64,000 nucleotides of DNA from Sambucus nigra (lineage: Eukaryota > Streptophyta > Magnoliopsida > Dipsacales > Adoxaceae), in NCBI GenBank assembly GCA_949130495.1, contig OX422220.1:123751810-123815809 (forward strand), written 5' to 3'. Position numbers and translations under genes: made by a program. Within the stretch, counting starts at the first letter, position 1. Every line of letters begins with the position of its first letter. Of the stretch, positions 12,501 through 23,901 are shown piece by piece. The notes beneath the pieces were generated by a model. That model was not told where the DNA came from. It searched no databases and was given only the letters and a program-made list of their open reading frames with translations.

Positions 12501-14200
12501 TGAAAACGTTATAATGATGGATCCCCGGGATTTTAGTTTTCTCAATTAAAACAAAACCAATTATAATTTCCTTTTTAAATAGATATAAAACTAGAGATGA
12601 TGCGGAAGCGTAAACGATGATGATGGTTCAACAAAACAAACAATTACCAAGTTTTAATTTTCTTTAAACAAATTAAACTTAAACCAAGTGAAATTAAATC
12701 CATCAATTAATATATTCACTTAAACTAATTAAATCATTATTCCAAATCCTAGAATTTGCCTAAGTCATATTTATCAATATTAGCAAATTAGGCGAAACCA
12801 AATTTTAGCAAATGACTTGAATTAAATAAACTTTACCCAATATTTAATTTAAGTCCAAATTAAATTGAGTGTGATAATTTAAACCAAATTTTATCTTGAA
12901 TTATCCTAAGCATGCGTTCTAAATTATTTAAGCAAGATAAAATAAACCAATCACACTACGCCGCGATGTACGAGGAAAAACCCAAGACGGGAAACAACCT
13001 CGTAAGGCCCTAGCCACAAATCCACTAGATACGGAATTACAAGTACAAGACAGATAGACTTACAACGCACGACTCGATCCCTCTCAAGCCTCGACGCTTC
13101 TTCTTGTAGACACCTCTTCCTAGCGGATAACCTTGGACACCACCACGGTCTCGGAATCCACCGATAGGAATTTCTATGGTCACCGTCACCCGTACATGAA
13201 GCCTTTCTCCACGCGGGTAAAACAATGCAAACAATTTCTCTTCAATTCGGTGTAGAGAAAACCGATTCCAAACTCCAAGCAATTGATATGTATATATGTG
13301 AACTAGGATAAACACTAATTTGGGTGTAAACTAGAGTGAAGTGTATTGTTCTCTAAAAGTCTCACTCAAAACATGAACATTTTCCTAAACCAATTGTTCT
13401 CTCAAAACACTTTCTAAGAGATGAAAAGTTTTGGAAAAGTTAGATTGGAAAATGTTCTTCCCGTACATATTAAAGTCTGAAAAAGTTGGTTAAAAACTAA
13501 GTGGGGAAGTGGGTGAAAAACTGCCAAAAAACTGCCAAAAACTGTTCCCGCCTGGCATCTCGTTCGAAAGACATTTCGTTCGAACGAAATCTCGTTCGAA
13601 TGAGACTTCTAACGACGTTCCAGATTGGACTCGTTAGAAACTCGTTGGAAGTCTCGTTAGAACGAACAATCTCGTTCGAACGACATTTCGAACGACGACC
13701 CAGTATACCTTAGTGGGAATTCGTTGGCAAACTCGTTCGAACGACATCTGGTTCGAACGAGAAAGACTCGTTCGAACGACATCTGGTTCGAACGAAAAAA
13801 CTCGTTTGAACGACATATCGAACGTCTTCCAGAAATTTTATAAAATTCGATTTTGGCCCAGAAACTTTATATACTATATTTTAAAGTTCTAATTAAATTT
13901 TTTCTGAAAATAAAACACAGTTTTTATTAAACCTAACACCCAATAAACTTGTTCCAAGATCCTATATAAATATAGTTGCATTCGTACCTTGGGAGCATGG
14001 AACTATAGTTGATGACGTAGAAACGAGGCACGCAAACCGGCACATTTGATTAAACTTTATACTCTTTGTCGCTACGTCTTCAACAAACACTTCATAGGCT
14101 TGAAAGTATTACAATAACATACTATCCTATGAATACATGTTTTTGTCCGGAATTGAGCCAACACTATACATGCACTCAGTTGAAAATTTGTGTCCTTACA
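12501..14200 (-). repeat. LTR C, outer 5' LTR of the Copia array (1700 bp)
   Basis: Begins TGAAAACG and ends CCTTACA, but is followed by unrelated sequence (GTATTAAACC) instead of a polypurine tract, so it is the true outer end of the array. It is about 30 bases longer than LTRs A and B, mostly because of one extra palindrome unit near 13766-13797, and has more private substitutions. The five bases GTATT at 14201-14205 are the likely target-site duplication; the partner is outside the window. Confidence 0.9.
13559..13824. repeat. Cluster of TTCGAA palindromes in LTR C (one extra unit)
   Basis: As in LTRs A and B, but a unit of about 32 bases containing GGTTCGAACGA and CTCGTTCGAACGAC is duplicated, so copy number inside the cluster varies between LTRs. 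Confidence 0.85.
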
Positions 14201-14561
14201 GTATTAAACCATATCATGCAAACTACACATCACTAACCCATTTAACTGTCTCAAATTGAACCCCAATATTAACACTGATAATATATTGCATAAAAAGTTA
14301 TAAAAACAAGCTATGGTTTTAGAATCGAAAAAAAAATATGCGTAGTTTGCACATACGGCAGCTATTCGCCAAAGGTGACACAATTTCACGATCTCTTCTC
14401 ACCGTGGTATAACCAATACGGCCAATTTCCACCGTATTGGTGCTGTCACGACCATATCCCACCGTATTATTTTTTAACGACCTCTTCCAACTATGGTGGG
14501 TTTTTCAAGGCCACAACCCACCATATATAAATGAACAATTAATAATATATATATATGTATG

Positions 14562-14598
<37 letters not shown>

Positions 14599-14877
14599 AT
14601 TGCATTATTTTGATAAATTCATGCAAGTTTTAACATGATGTATGTATGTATACATGTATATATGATTTTATGATATAAATGTGGCTATGTATATATTTCA
14701 ATTGCATTGTTTAGATAAATTCTTGCAAGTTTTTACATGATGTATGTATGTATATTTGCATGTATATATGATTTTGTTATATAAATGTTGCTATATGTTT
14801 ATTATTTCTTTGTTAGTATGAACTTGTTAATTTGTTGTTCATTTTCTAATATAATTTTGTTAATTTCTTATGTAGGT
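14201..14877. other. Anonymous DNA between the array and the single Copia element
   Basis: No gene seen. It contains an alternating TA/TG run (about 14546-14597) and a tandem duplication (separate entry). The stretch 14400-14520 has several ACCGTATT/ACCATA-like words. Before the element at 14883 inserted, this DNA was continuous with 21762 onwards. Confidence 0.6.
14598..14795. repeat. Tandem duplication, about 100 bp x 2
   Basis: The unit starting TCAATTGCATTATTTTGATA is repeated with about ten differences at 14698, both copies running through GATGTATGTATGTATA and ATATATGATTTT. AT-rich, no coding content. Confidence 0.85.
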
Positions 14878-14882
14878 CATAT
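14878..14882. repeat. Left target-site duplication CATAT
   Basis: CATAT precedes the LTR at 14883 and is repeated exactly at 21757-21761 after the other LTR. Confidence 0.93.
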
Positions 14883-16456
14883 TGAAAAACCTGAGTGTGG
14901 ATCCCCGGGTTGTTAATTTTGTCACAGTTAAAATTTAAATAATTATTTCCTTTACATATATTCGAGATGCGGGAGCGTAAAGCGTGATGGTTCAACTAAA
15001 ACAAATCAAACCGAGTGAAATAAACTTAAACACACACAAACGTTATTTTCACTTAAACCAATTAATTCAAGCCCTAGAATTTGCCTAAGTCATAATTTTC
15101 AATATTTCGAAGTTAGGCCAAACCAATTTTAGCAAGTCACTTGAATTAACTACACAATTTTCCAATATTTAATTTAGCACCAAATTAAATTGAGTGTGAT
15201 AATTTAAACCAAATTTTATCTTGAATTATCCTAAGCATGCATTCTAAATTATTTATGCAAGATAAAATAAATCGATCACACTACGCCGCGATGTACGAGG
15301 AAAAACCCAAGACGGGAAACAACCTCGGACGGCCCTAGCCACAAATTCACTAGATACGGATTTACAAGTACAAGACAGATAGACTTACAACACACGACAC
15401 GATCCCTCTCCAGCCTTGACGCTTCTTCTTGTAGATACCTCATCCTAGCGAATAACCTTGAAACTCCACCGCGGTCTCGACATGAAGCCTTTCTCCAAGC
15501 GGGTAAAACAAAGTAAAACTTATCTTCAATTCGGTGTAGAGAAAACCGGTGCCAAACTCCAAGCAATTGATATGTATATAAGAACTTGGAATAAACTTAT
15601 TTGGGTGTAAAACAAGAGTGGTAAGTGAATTTCTCTTTGAAAATTAACACTCAAAACATGAACAATTTCCTAAAACCATTTTTCTCTCAAACTCTCTCTA
15701 AGAGATGAAACTAGGATGAAAAGTTATGGAAATGTTAAGTTGGGAAATGTTCTTCATGCACATGATAAAGTCTGAAATAGTTGGTTAAAAACTAAGTGGG
15801 GAAGTGGGTGAAAAACTGCCAAAAAACTGCCAAAAACTGTTCCCGCTTGGCATCTCGTTCGAACGACATTTCGTTCGAACGAAATCTCGTTCGAACGAGA
15901 CTTCTAACGACGTTCCAGATTGAACTAGTTAGAATCTCGTTGGATATCTCGTTCGAACATAAGGTTCGTTCGAACGACATATCGAACGACATTTCAAAGG
16001 CCTATACTGGAACCTCGTTGGCAAACTCGTTCGAACGACATCTGGTTCGAACGAAAAACTCGTTCGAACGACATATCGAACAAACTTCCAAAATTTTGGA
16101 AAATTCGATTTTAGCCCATAAAACTTTATAAACTTATTTTAAAGTTCTAATTAATTCTTTCTGAAAATAAAACACAGTTTTTATTAAACCTAACACCCAA
16201 TAAAAAATTTCCAAGCTCCTATATATATAATATTGCATTCATACCTTGGGAGCATGGAACCATAGTTGATGACGTAGAAACGAGGCTCGCAAACTGACAT
16301 ATTGATAAAGCTTTATACTCTTTGCCGCTACGTCTTCAACAAATACTTCATAGGCTTGAGAATATTACAATTAAATACTATCCTATGAATAAATGTTTTT
16401 GTCCGGAATTGAGCCAAAATTATATATAGACTCAATTGGAAATTTGTGTCCTTACA
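14883..16456 (-). repeat. 3' LTR of the single Copia element
   Basis: Plus strand TGAAAAACC to CCTTACA. It aligns with the array LTRs over most of its length but is shorter by about 95 bp and clearly diverged. It matches the LTR at 20182-21756 almost perfectly, implying a fairly recent insertion. Confidence 0.93.
15854..16081. repeat. TTCGAA palindrome cluster, 3' LTR
   Basis: Eight TTCGAA cores, most as TCGTTCGAACGA, in the same LTR position as in the array family although the spacer sequences have diverged. Confidence 0.85.
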
Positions 16457-16471
16457 AATCTCCCCCTTTGG
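16457..16471 (-). other. Polypurine tract of the single Copia element
   Basis: Minus strand CCAAAGGGGGAGATT directly against the 3' LTR. Confidence 0.9.
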
Positions 16472-18189
16472 CTATTCCGGGACAAAAACCAAACAAAAAT
16501 CCTAAAGGGCCGTCAAGCTCTACTAGACTCAAAAACATAACCCACCCAAACTTGACTCAACCCAAGGATCAAACGCTTTGCCATAGAAAGATGCCGCTTT
16601 AGAAGATTTCCTGCACACTTAAGCAAACTCATCAAATGCATAGGGAATATCAAAGTATAAGCAATTAAAATAAATACTCCCCCAAAATTAATTCTCCTCT
16701 TTATCAAAACAAATGACATACTTAGAAAGACGTCTCCCCCTAGGATAAATATCCCCCAAACTGATTAGATACCATTTCTCCCCCTATCATTTTCTCCCCC
16801 TTTTTGTTCAGGAATAGACAAAGGATAAAGAATAAATATAAAAGAATGTTGAGGCTTAAAGTGATAAGACATGAAAGCATATGGGCAACAAAAGTAAGGC
16901 AAAGGCAAAACACAATATCATATATATATGTACTATAAATATATCAAAAATGGACATGCACATATGTATAGATATAAACACAAATGACACACACAACATA
17001 GAATAGGAGTCTTTCACACTCGTATGGAAAAAATGTGTCAATGGAAACGGAAGTGTAGGGGTGTGAACTAGCAACAATTAAATTTAGACCCAAACACTTA
17101 ATAATCATTCACGGAATTCTCATTTAATTGCAAACTTCATCACATTTAAATATAACCTCATGTGACAAGATAGATTGAACTCAATGAACAAACATACACA
17201 ATGCATACAAGCCTAGCATATTGATGATTCTACAAACCAATAGAGTCATGACATGAAATACGCAACTAGGATTAACGGACATTGTGCAAACCGTTGATAT
17301 ACCATCCAATCTCCCTCAATATGAATTTATATTAAATTTGAATGAATATATCAATCAAGCATAGGCCTTGGCAAATTATTTTCTTTTTAATGCCATATTT
17401 TCTGATTTTAGGCCTTTGGACCACGTATTTATTTTAGGTCCATTTAAAAAGGTGGCTTACAATCGCAAAGGATCACTTAGTCCTTTCGGAGCCCTTCCCC
17501 GTGCACATTTATATTTATCATGTTTTCATTTTTCACACAAATCTCACATGCAACGGATTTTGACATGCACTAGGCCTCCTAAGTCACAAATATGTAGTTG
17601 ACAAAATTAGTAGGAGAACACCTCACATAGCTCAAATATACATATGAAGTTAAAATTTCAAAAGAGCTCGTGCATGTGTGAATAGAGGCATATAAAAATA
17701 GAATTCATTTAAACAACACAAAATCCAACTACTCCACAAAACTATGGTAAAGAACATAATAAGGATTGATAATCTAAACTAAAAGTTCTAGCCACGTGGG
17801 AGCGTAAAAGATGGAATTCAAACACAAGTATATGCCACTTAAAGTGTGTCAAACTAAAGACCACACAAAATAAAATCTTTTTGAGTTTTTTAAAATTTTT
17901 GGTCAAACATAAAAAATATATACTCAAAAGACAAACAAAAATCATTTGAATTTTTCATTAAGCTTAAATTACCAAGAGATAAAATCCAAATGATAAACAA
18001 ATATCTTTTTGTATTTTTCATTTTATGCAAACAAAATGAAGGAAATGTAATACAAAAGATAAACAAAAATCATAATTCTAGCATGTGATAAGCATGGATC
18101 ATGGACTAGAAAATGATTAAACAAGCATACATTTAGCACGTGAATATAGCATGAAGTACAAACGCTAAATTATGCAAATACTAACACAT
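16472..18189 (-). other. Non-coding 3' internal region of the single Copia element
   Basis: Aligns throughout with 3247-5038 but lacks the long TA expansion. No pol domains. Nothing else recognised. Confidence 0.75.
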
Positions 18190-20116
18190 TTATCCTTTAG
18201 ATTTATCAAGGGAGGAAGCATGTGAAAGTAAATGAGAATCAAAAATCCTATTTTGCAAGGCAACCAAGTCTGATTCCCTAACCCAAATTAATGAAGAATG
18301 ATTATCTTAGGGTGTTGGAACTTTAACTACCGTGGTTACTTTACTATGGGATTTTCTAGGAATTCGTTTAAGATCAAAACAAAATTTCCTAAGATGACCT
18401 TTTCGACCACAATGTGTACAAGTAAAAATATGTCAAAAAGATTTACCTAAGGAGTGATCTGTAAAATCTTTCCTAGACGACTCTCCTAAAACATTGGTTT
18501 TGGCATTATGAAAAAATTCATTACAAGTATTGAAGCCTAAACCACAAGTGTCATTTTTAATTTGGACCGTTCCTAATATTTTATCTAATTTTTCTGAATG
18601 ACACTCCAAATCAAATTTGACATTACTAAAGTCTTTTAATTTATTTTGCAATTCTAAAATGTTAGACTCTAATAAAACATTTCGCTCTTCAAAAGCAAGA
18701 AGCTCCTTTTTCAAGGATTCCATTAAACCTCGAAGGCTATCTCTTTCGCCTTCTACATATTCAAGCTTCTCTTGAAGAGTCCTCTCACGTGTCCTAAGGT
18801 CTTCTATTAAAGCATTTTCATCAACGACCTTGACACTCTCTCTTAAAGTAGCTTCTAACTTCAAATTAGCTCTTTTCAATTTAATAGATTCTTTATAAAG
18901 CTCTTGAAAATCATTTTAAAGTTCACTCACATTAACCTCTTCGTCATTTTCACTCTCTCTTTCTTCTCCACTCTCACTATCATAAAAAATAAGTGAATCA
19001 TAAACAATGACCTTGGAAGTGTCATGTGTTAAATTTTCATCAATCGATGAGTTCTCACTATCACTCACATGACTAGCCATAAAAGCCACAAAATTTTGCT
19101 TAGTGGGGGACTATCACTAAGGGTCGCATTATTTGAAATGGGTCGCTTACCCTCTTTCCTTAGTTTAGTGGGACACTCAAAATCCCTATGGCCATAACCT
19201 TCACAACCAAAACACTTATTAGACTCGTCCCTATCTAAATTTACATTACTAGGTTTAGGGATCTTCTCGGCTTTAGGAATCTTCTCGCCTTTCTCATGCT
19301 TAGAAGATTCAAATTTCTTAAAATCATTTTTAAATTTATCTTTGTTAATTTTAAGGAATTTTCTAAATTTATGAGCAAACAAAGCCATGTCTTCCGAGTC
19401 ACTATCACTCTCGCTCTCTACTACATATTTGACCTCTTTTCGGGCTTTTAATGCAACGCCCATTTCGATTTTCTTTTCAGTTTTAGAGGGAAACGTATCT
19501 AGTTCATAGGTTTGTAAATCACCTACAAGCTCTTCTAATTTCATAGAGGCTAAAGTGGGTAAAGAATTTAAAACGGTCACTTTTGGAATAAATTTATCAG
19601 GTAGGGACCTTAAAATTTTCTTTACAACACGGTCGTCAGGAATTTTCTCTCCCAAATTAAATGATGAATTAACAATATCAGAAAGTCTAGCATAGAATTC
19701 ATCAAAAGTTTCTTTTTCATTCATTTTGATAGTTTCAAATTGAGTGGTGAGGTTTTGGAGTTTTGAAGCTTTAACGACACTAGTTCCTTCATGAGTTAAT
19801 TGTAAAATATCCCAAGCTTCTTTAGCGATTTCACACGTCATAATACGTCGGAATTCATCCGGTGTGACAGCGCTAAATAAGGCATTTAAACCACGGGAAC
19901 TAAATTAGCAAGTTTAAACTCATTTTCAGTCCATCTATCGGCGGGTTTGATAACAAGTTCATTTTCAACTAAATAAGTTGGTGGGGACCACCCGTTAACA
20001 ACAGACATTCAAACTCTCTTGTTGATAGATTTTAGTGCCGATTTCATTCGCGCTTTCCAATACGCGTAGTTTGAACCATCGAAAATAGGAAATTTTGAAA
20101 ATGGGGAAAATTCCAT
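18190..20116 (-). pseudogene. Copia gag pseudogene of the single element
   Basis: ATG at 20116, natural stop at 18190-18192. The frame is open through the UBN2-type domain where the array copies stop (QLTHEGTSVVKASKL around 19800) and through the coiled coil (LKLEATLRES, LRTRERTLQEKLEY), so it shows the ancestral residues. It is broken by its own lesions: small indels near 19900 that shift the N-terminal frame; a deletion of about 23 bases near 19110 relative to the array copies, removing part of the acidic linker and shifting frame; and a CGA-to-TGA stop near 18433 just before the second zinc knuckle (GKSF then stop). The first knuckle reads CFGCEGYGHRDFEC. An extra KIPKAEKIPK repeat lies near 19270. 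Confidence 0.88.
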
Positions 20117-20166
20117 TGTAGCAAAAAATTATTTAAGGATCTTTAACGAAATAATTTATCGCTTTG

Positions 20167-20178
20167 GCTCTGATACCA
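20167..20178 (-). other. Primer binding site, tRNA-iMet, single Copia element
   Basis: Minus strand TGGTATCAGAGC separated from the LTR by three bases. Confidence 0.95.
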
Positions 20179-20181
20179 ATT

Positions 20182-21756
20182 TGAAAAACCTGAGTGTGGA
20201 TCCCCGGGTTGTTAATTTTGTCACAGTTAAAATTTAAATAATTATTTCCTTTACATATATTCGAGATGCGGGAGCGTAAAGCGTGATGGTTCAACTAAAA
20301 CAAATCAAACCGAGTGAAATAAACTTAAACACACACAAACGTTATTTTCACTTAAACCAATTAATTCAAGCCCTAGAATTTGCCTAAGTCATAATTTTCA
20401 ATATTTCGAAGTTAGGCCAAACCAATTTTAGCAAGTCACTTGAATTAACTACACAATTTTCCAATATTTAATTTAGCACCAAATTAAATTGAGTGTGATA
20501 ATTTAAACCAAATTTTATCTTGAATTATCCTAAGCATGCATTCTAAATTATTTATGCAAGATAAAATAAATCGATCACACTACGCCGCGATGTACGAGGA
20601 AAAACCCAAGACGGGAAACAACCTCGGACGGCCCTAGCCACAAATTCACTAGATACGGATTTACAAGTACAAGACAGATAGACTTACAACACACGACACG
20701 ATCCCTCTCCAGCCTTGACGCTTCTTCTTGTAGATACCTCATCCTAGCGAATAACCTTGAAACTCCACCGCGGTCTCGACATGAAGCCTTTCTCCAAGCG
20801 GGTAAAACAAAGTAAAACTTATCTTCAATTCGGTGTAGAGAAAACCGGTGCCAAACTCCAAGCAATTGATATGTATATAAGAACTTGGAATAAACTTATT
20901 TGGGTGTAAAACAAGAGTGGTAAGTAAATTTCTCTTTGAAAATTACCACTCAAAACATGAACAATTTCCTAAAACCATTTTGCTCTCAAACTCTCTCTAA
21001 GAGATGAAACTAGGATGAAAAGCTATGGAAATGTTAAGTTGGAAAATGTTCTTCATGCACATGATAAAGTCTGAAAAAGTTGGTTAAAAACTAAGTGGGA
21101 AAGTGGGTGAAAAACTGCCAAAAAACTAGCAAAAACTGTTCCCGCTTGGCATCTCGTTCGAACGACATTTCGTTCGAACGAAATCTCGTTCGAACGAGAC
21201 TTCTAACGACGTTCCAGATTGAACTCGTTAGAATCTCGTTGTATATCTCGTTCGAACATAAGGTTTGTTCGAACGACATATCGAACGACATTTCAAAGGC
21301 CTATACTGGAACCTCGTTGGCAAACTCGTTCGAACGACATCTGGTTCGAACGAAAAACTCGTTCGAACGACATATCGAACAAACTTCCAAAATTTTGGAA
21401 AATTCGATTTTAGCCCATAAAACGTTATAAACTTATTTTAAAGTTCTAATTAATTCTTTCTGAAAATAAAACACAGTTTTTATTAAACCTAACACCCAAT
21501 AAAAATTTTCCAAGCTCATATATATATAATATTGCATTCATACCTTGGGAGCATGGAACCATAGTTGATGACGTAGAAACGAGGCACGCAAACCGACATA
21601 TTGATGAAGCTTTATACTCTTTGTCGCTACGTCTTCAACAAATACTTCATAGGCTTGAGAATATTACAATTAAATACTATCATATGAATAAATGTTTTTT
21701 TTCCGGAATTGAGCCAAAACTATATATGGACTCAATTGGAAATTTGTGTCCTTACA
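20182..21756 (-). repeat. 5' LTR of the single Copia element
   Basis: Plus strand TGAAAAACC to CCTTACA, 1575 bp. Near-identical to 14883-16456. Confidence 0.93.
21153..21380. repeat. TTCGAA palindrome cluster, 5' LTR
   Basis: Same cluster as at 15854-16081; one CGTTCGAAC has become TGTTCGAAC. Confidence 0.85.
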
Positions 21757-21761
21757 CATAT
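21757..21761. repeat. Right target-site duplication CATAT
   Basis: Exact partner of 14878-14882. Confidence 0.93.
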
Positions 21762-22748
21762 AAATAGGAAGAAGTAGAAATCCTCCTACTGCATCAGAGT
21801 GAAAGAGGAAGTTGGAGGCAGAAAAGGAGTTCGACCACCCATATCATCCTCGTCTATTAGTAGTGCCAATGGTTCGACCAAGCAGTAGGTGGTGTACTAA
21901 CGGTTGGTGAAGGGGGTACATAGAAGTCAATTGAGCAAGTTGTTGAGAAGGTTATTAGTGAATGACTAAAGTTTGGTTAAGGGAGTTCAGTAAAAGCAAC
22001 GGAGGTTCCAGAGGCAGATGAAGAAGAAGAAAAATGAGGAGAAAAATAAAGGGAGGAAGCAAGAGAGGAAGAAGAGGAGGAGGTAAGAGATGAAGAAAAA
22101 GAGGAAGAATGAATGGAAGACGACGAGGGAGAAGGAGAGAACGCTAAAGATTATACGGACGAGTCTTCTTCATCAGAAGATGAAATTCAACCATTCACAT
22201 CTAAATCACCTAAGAGGAAACGACAAAAAAAATAAGCCACTCGGATTCATAACTTCTTGAGGTGTGCATGCCAAATAACCTCGAATTACTCAAAAGATTT
22301 CATAACTATATTGATTATTCAATATGGAAGCGAGATGAGGAAAGAGTCTTAATGAAGTGCGTGTACCATTAGAAAAATTTGTTGAGTGGGACATAGAGAA
22401 GGAAGATGCATGGGTTATTAAGTTGGTGAAGAACATGATTTTTCAGGGTATGATTAAACACGCTCATATTGGTACATAGACAGTATATTGGTGTTGGCAT
22501 TCATCACACGGTAGAAACCATAGAAAAATTCATTTCATATGTCGTTTAGGTGAGATGACCATTATCCTAATGATGTTTACTATCTCCTAAAAATCCGGGT
22601 AGTTAGTAAACTGGTGTATGGCACTATTTTTAGGAAATCTAAGGAAAGGGAAACCCAAATTAAAAGGTTTACCAAATATGTCGATTGTATGGAGAAAAGG
22701 TTTAGAGGAATGCAAGTCTATTTATGCAGTAGGTTTTGACTGAATAAT
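21762..22748 (+). other. Unresolved decayed DNA with coding-like traces
   Basis: No intact gene. A purine-rich GA stretch (about 22015-22140) reads as Glu/Lys on the plus strand and runs into an acidic Ser patch and a basic SPKRKRQKK tail ending in a stop near 22236. Around 22375-22460 a plus-strand reading gives FVEWDIEKEDAWVIKLVKNM, which looks protein-like. It may be the remains of another retroelement open frame, but I do not recognise the family. Confidence 0.35.
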
Positions 22749-23797
22749 TGTAAGAACAATTCTTCTAGCATTATTCATAGAATATCTTTAGGCTAGTTTG
22801 GAGTATCCCATTACAAATCATCATGCACCATCAAGACGAACCGAACTCAAGCATATCCAAGTTTAAAGACTTCCTGACATCCCGATGAGGTATAAAATAA
22901 TTTAAAGTTTGAATTAATTTATAGAATTATATTTTAGTATGTTTATTTTTTTAAATGAACAGGGCTTTTCATTCTCGAAAATATATTTTCTGAGTTTACT
23001 TTAGGAAGACTTTTAAATTTTATTTCACTTGTTCAAATGATATATCAAGTTCGTTCAAAGTATGTGTTCAAACGAGCATCAAACGAAGCCTCCTATTTTA
23101 ATTTTTTTTACATCGTTAGAAGCAAGATCATATATCTTTTGAATGAGATCAACATCTCATTTGAACGACCCTATATTATCGTTCTAACGGCGTGCCGGCT
23201 TAAGTTTTGTATAAGCACTTGTTTTATGTTCAGAATGTTTAAGACTTCTGCCAATTCCATCTTTGTATAACTTTTGCGAAAGTTCTTCAAGTTTTATGTT
23301 GAAAAACACTTGTTTAATTCACAACAAAACATCCTTGAATATTGTTCTTGTGAATTGTTTAAACCCGAGAAAGTTTGTATCTTTGCATACACCTTTGTGG
23401 AGAGGATCTCCATTGTTAACTTGTGATACCTGTGGGGATTCATTGATGAAGGCTGAGATTGAGGCTGAAGGAGGAAGACTGTGATCTTTGTGGTTCTCGA
23501 GGGAATCATTATTGTTGACTGCGATCATTGTGATACTTATGAGAATCATTAATGTATTTCACTTGTAAGTTTGTAAGTTGCAATTTATAAATTATTAGTA
23601 AAATAAAAGGTCTTGCCCTGCGGGAATTTTTCCTTAAACTTGGCTTGAGTTGATTGCTTGGTTTGAGTTATCTATCTTACCACATAGATGCATGTTTAGG
23701 ATAAAAAGATAAAATCAACTTAAAATTATCTTCCACATTTATAAATTGGTGTTGCAATTTTTATTTGGAACAACCCTGGGATTATTTTTTCTTTCCA
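22749..23797 (+). repeat. Decayed 5' LTR, about 1.05 kb
   Basis: Starts TGTAAGAACA (family: TGTAAGGACA), continues with TTATTCATAGAATA (family: TTATTCATAGGATA) and ends TTTCCA three bases before the primer binding site. It contains decayed forms of the palindrome cluster (TTCAAACGAG, TTTGAACGAC, CGTTCTAACG at 23040-23195). It is shorter than its relatives. The left boundary is inferred from similarity only. Confidence 0.6.
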
Positions 23798-23800
23798 AAT

Positions 23801-23812
23801 TGGTATCAAAGG
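23801..23812 (+). other. Degenerate tRNA-iMet primer binding site
   Basis: TGGTATCAAAGG against the consensus TGGTATCAGAGC, preceded by the same three-base spacer AAT seen at 20179-20181 (read on the minus strand). Confidence 0.75.
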
Positions 23813-23901
23813 GGGGAGACTAACTTATTGTGTAAGATCCTTTTCAATGCGTTTTTGGTGGATATTTGTTCTCTTTCTTGGCTTGTGTTATTTTTCTCTC
23901 G

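Larger units (their letters stand above)
1..14200 (-). mobile_element. Tandem array of a SIRE-like Copia LTR retrotransposon, LTRs shared between copies
   Basis: The order on the plus strand is internal (partial, 1-1563), LTR, internal (3232-7035), LTR, internal (8705-12500), LTR, and each internal region is bounded by a primer binding site on one side and a polypurine tract on the other. Successive copies are offset by 5472 and 5465 bases and are almost identical. Copies share single LTRs instead of each having two, which is the product expected from unequal recombination between LTRs, not from independent insertions. The element reads on the minus strand. The right-hand end is the outer end of LTR C at 14200; the left-hand end lies outside the window, so the number of units is unknown. 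Internal regions of about 3.8 kb hold only a broken gag and no visible protease, integrase or reverse transcriptase, so the element was non-autonomous. The SIRE assignment rests on the gag alone. Confidence 0.9.
14883..21756 (-). mobile_element. Complete single Copia element of the same family (6.87 kb)
   Basis: Bounded by two LTRs of 1574 and 1575 bp that differ at few positions and by the exact five-base duplication CATAT. Primer binding site at 20167-20178 and polypurine tract at 16457-16471 place it on the minus strand. The internal region (about 3.7 kb) has the same plan as the array units: a broken gag and no pol. It lacks the three stops that mark the array but has its own frameshifts and stop, so it is a sister insertion of the family and not a displaced array unit. 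Confidence 0.95.

Noticed and set aside
13501..13816. Open frames with SFER/RTR-type repeats on both strands (also 15792-16131, 21091-21430)
   Set aside because: They arise because the TTCGAA palindrome cluster reads alike on both strands; the region is LTR, not coding.
1..14200. Centromeric satellite
   Set aside because: The period and content are those of an LTR retrotransposon unit; nothing in the window shows centromere identity.
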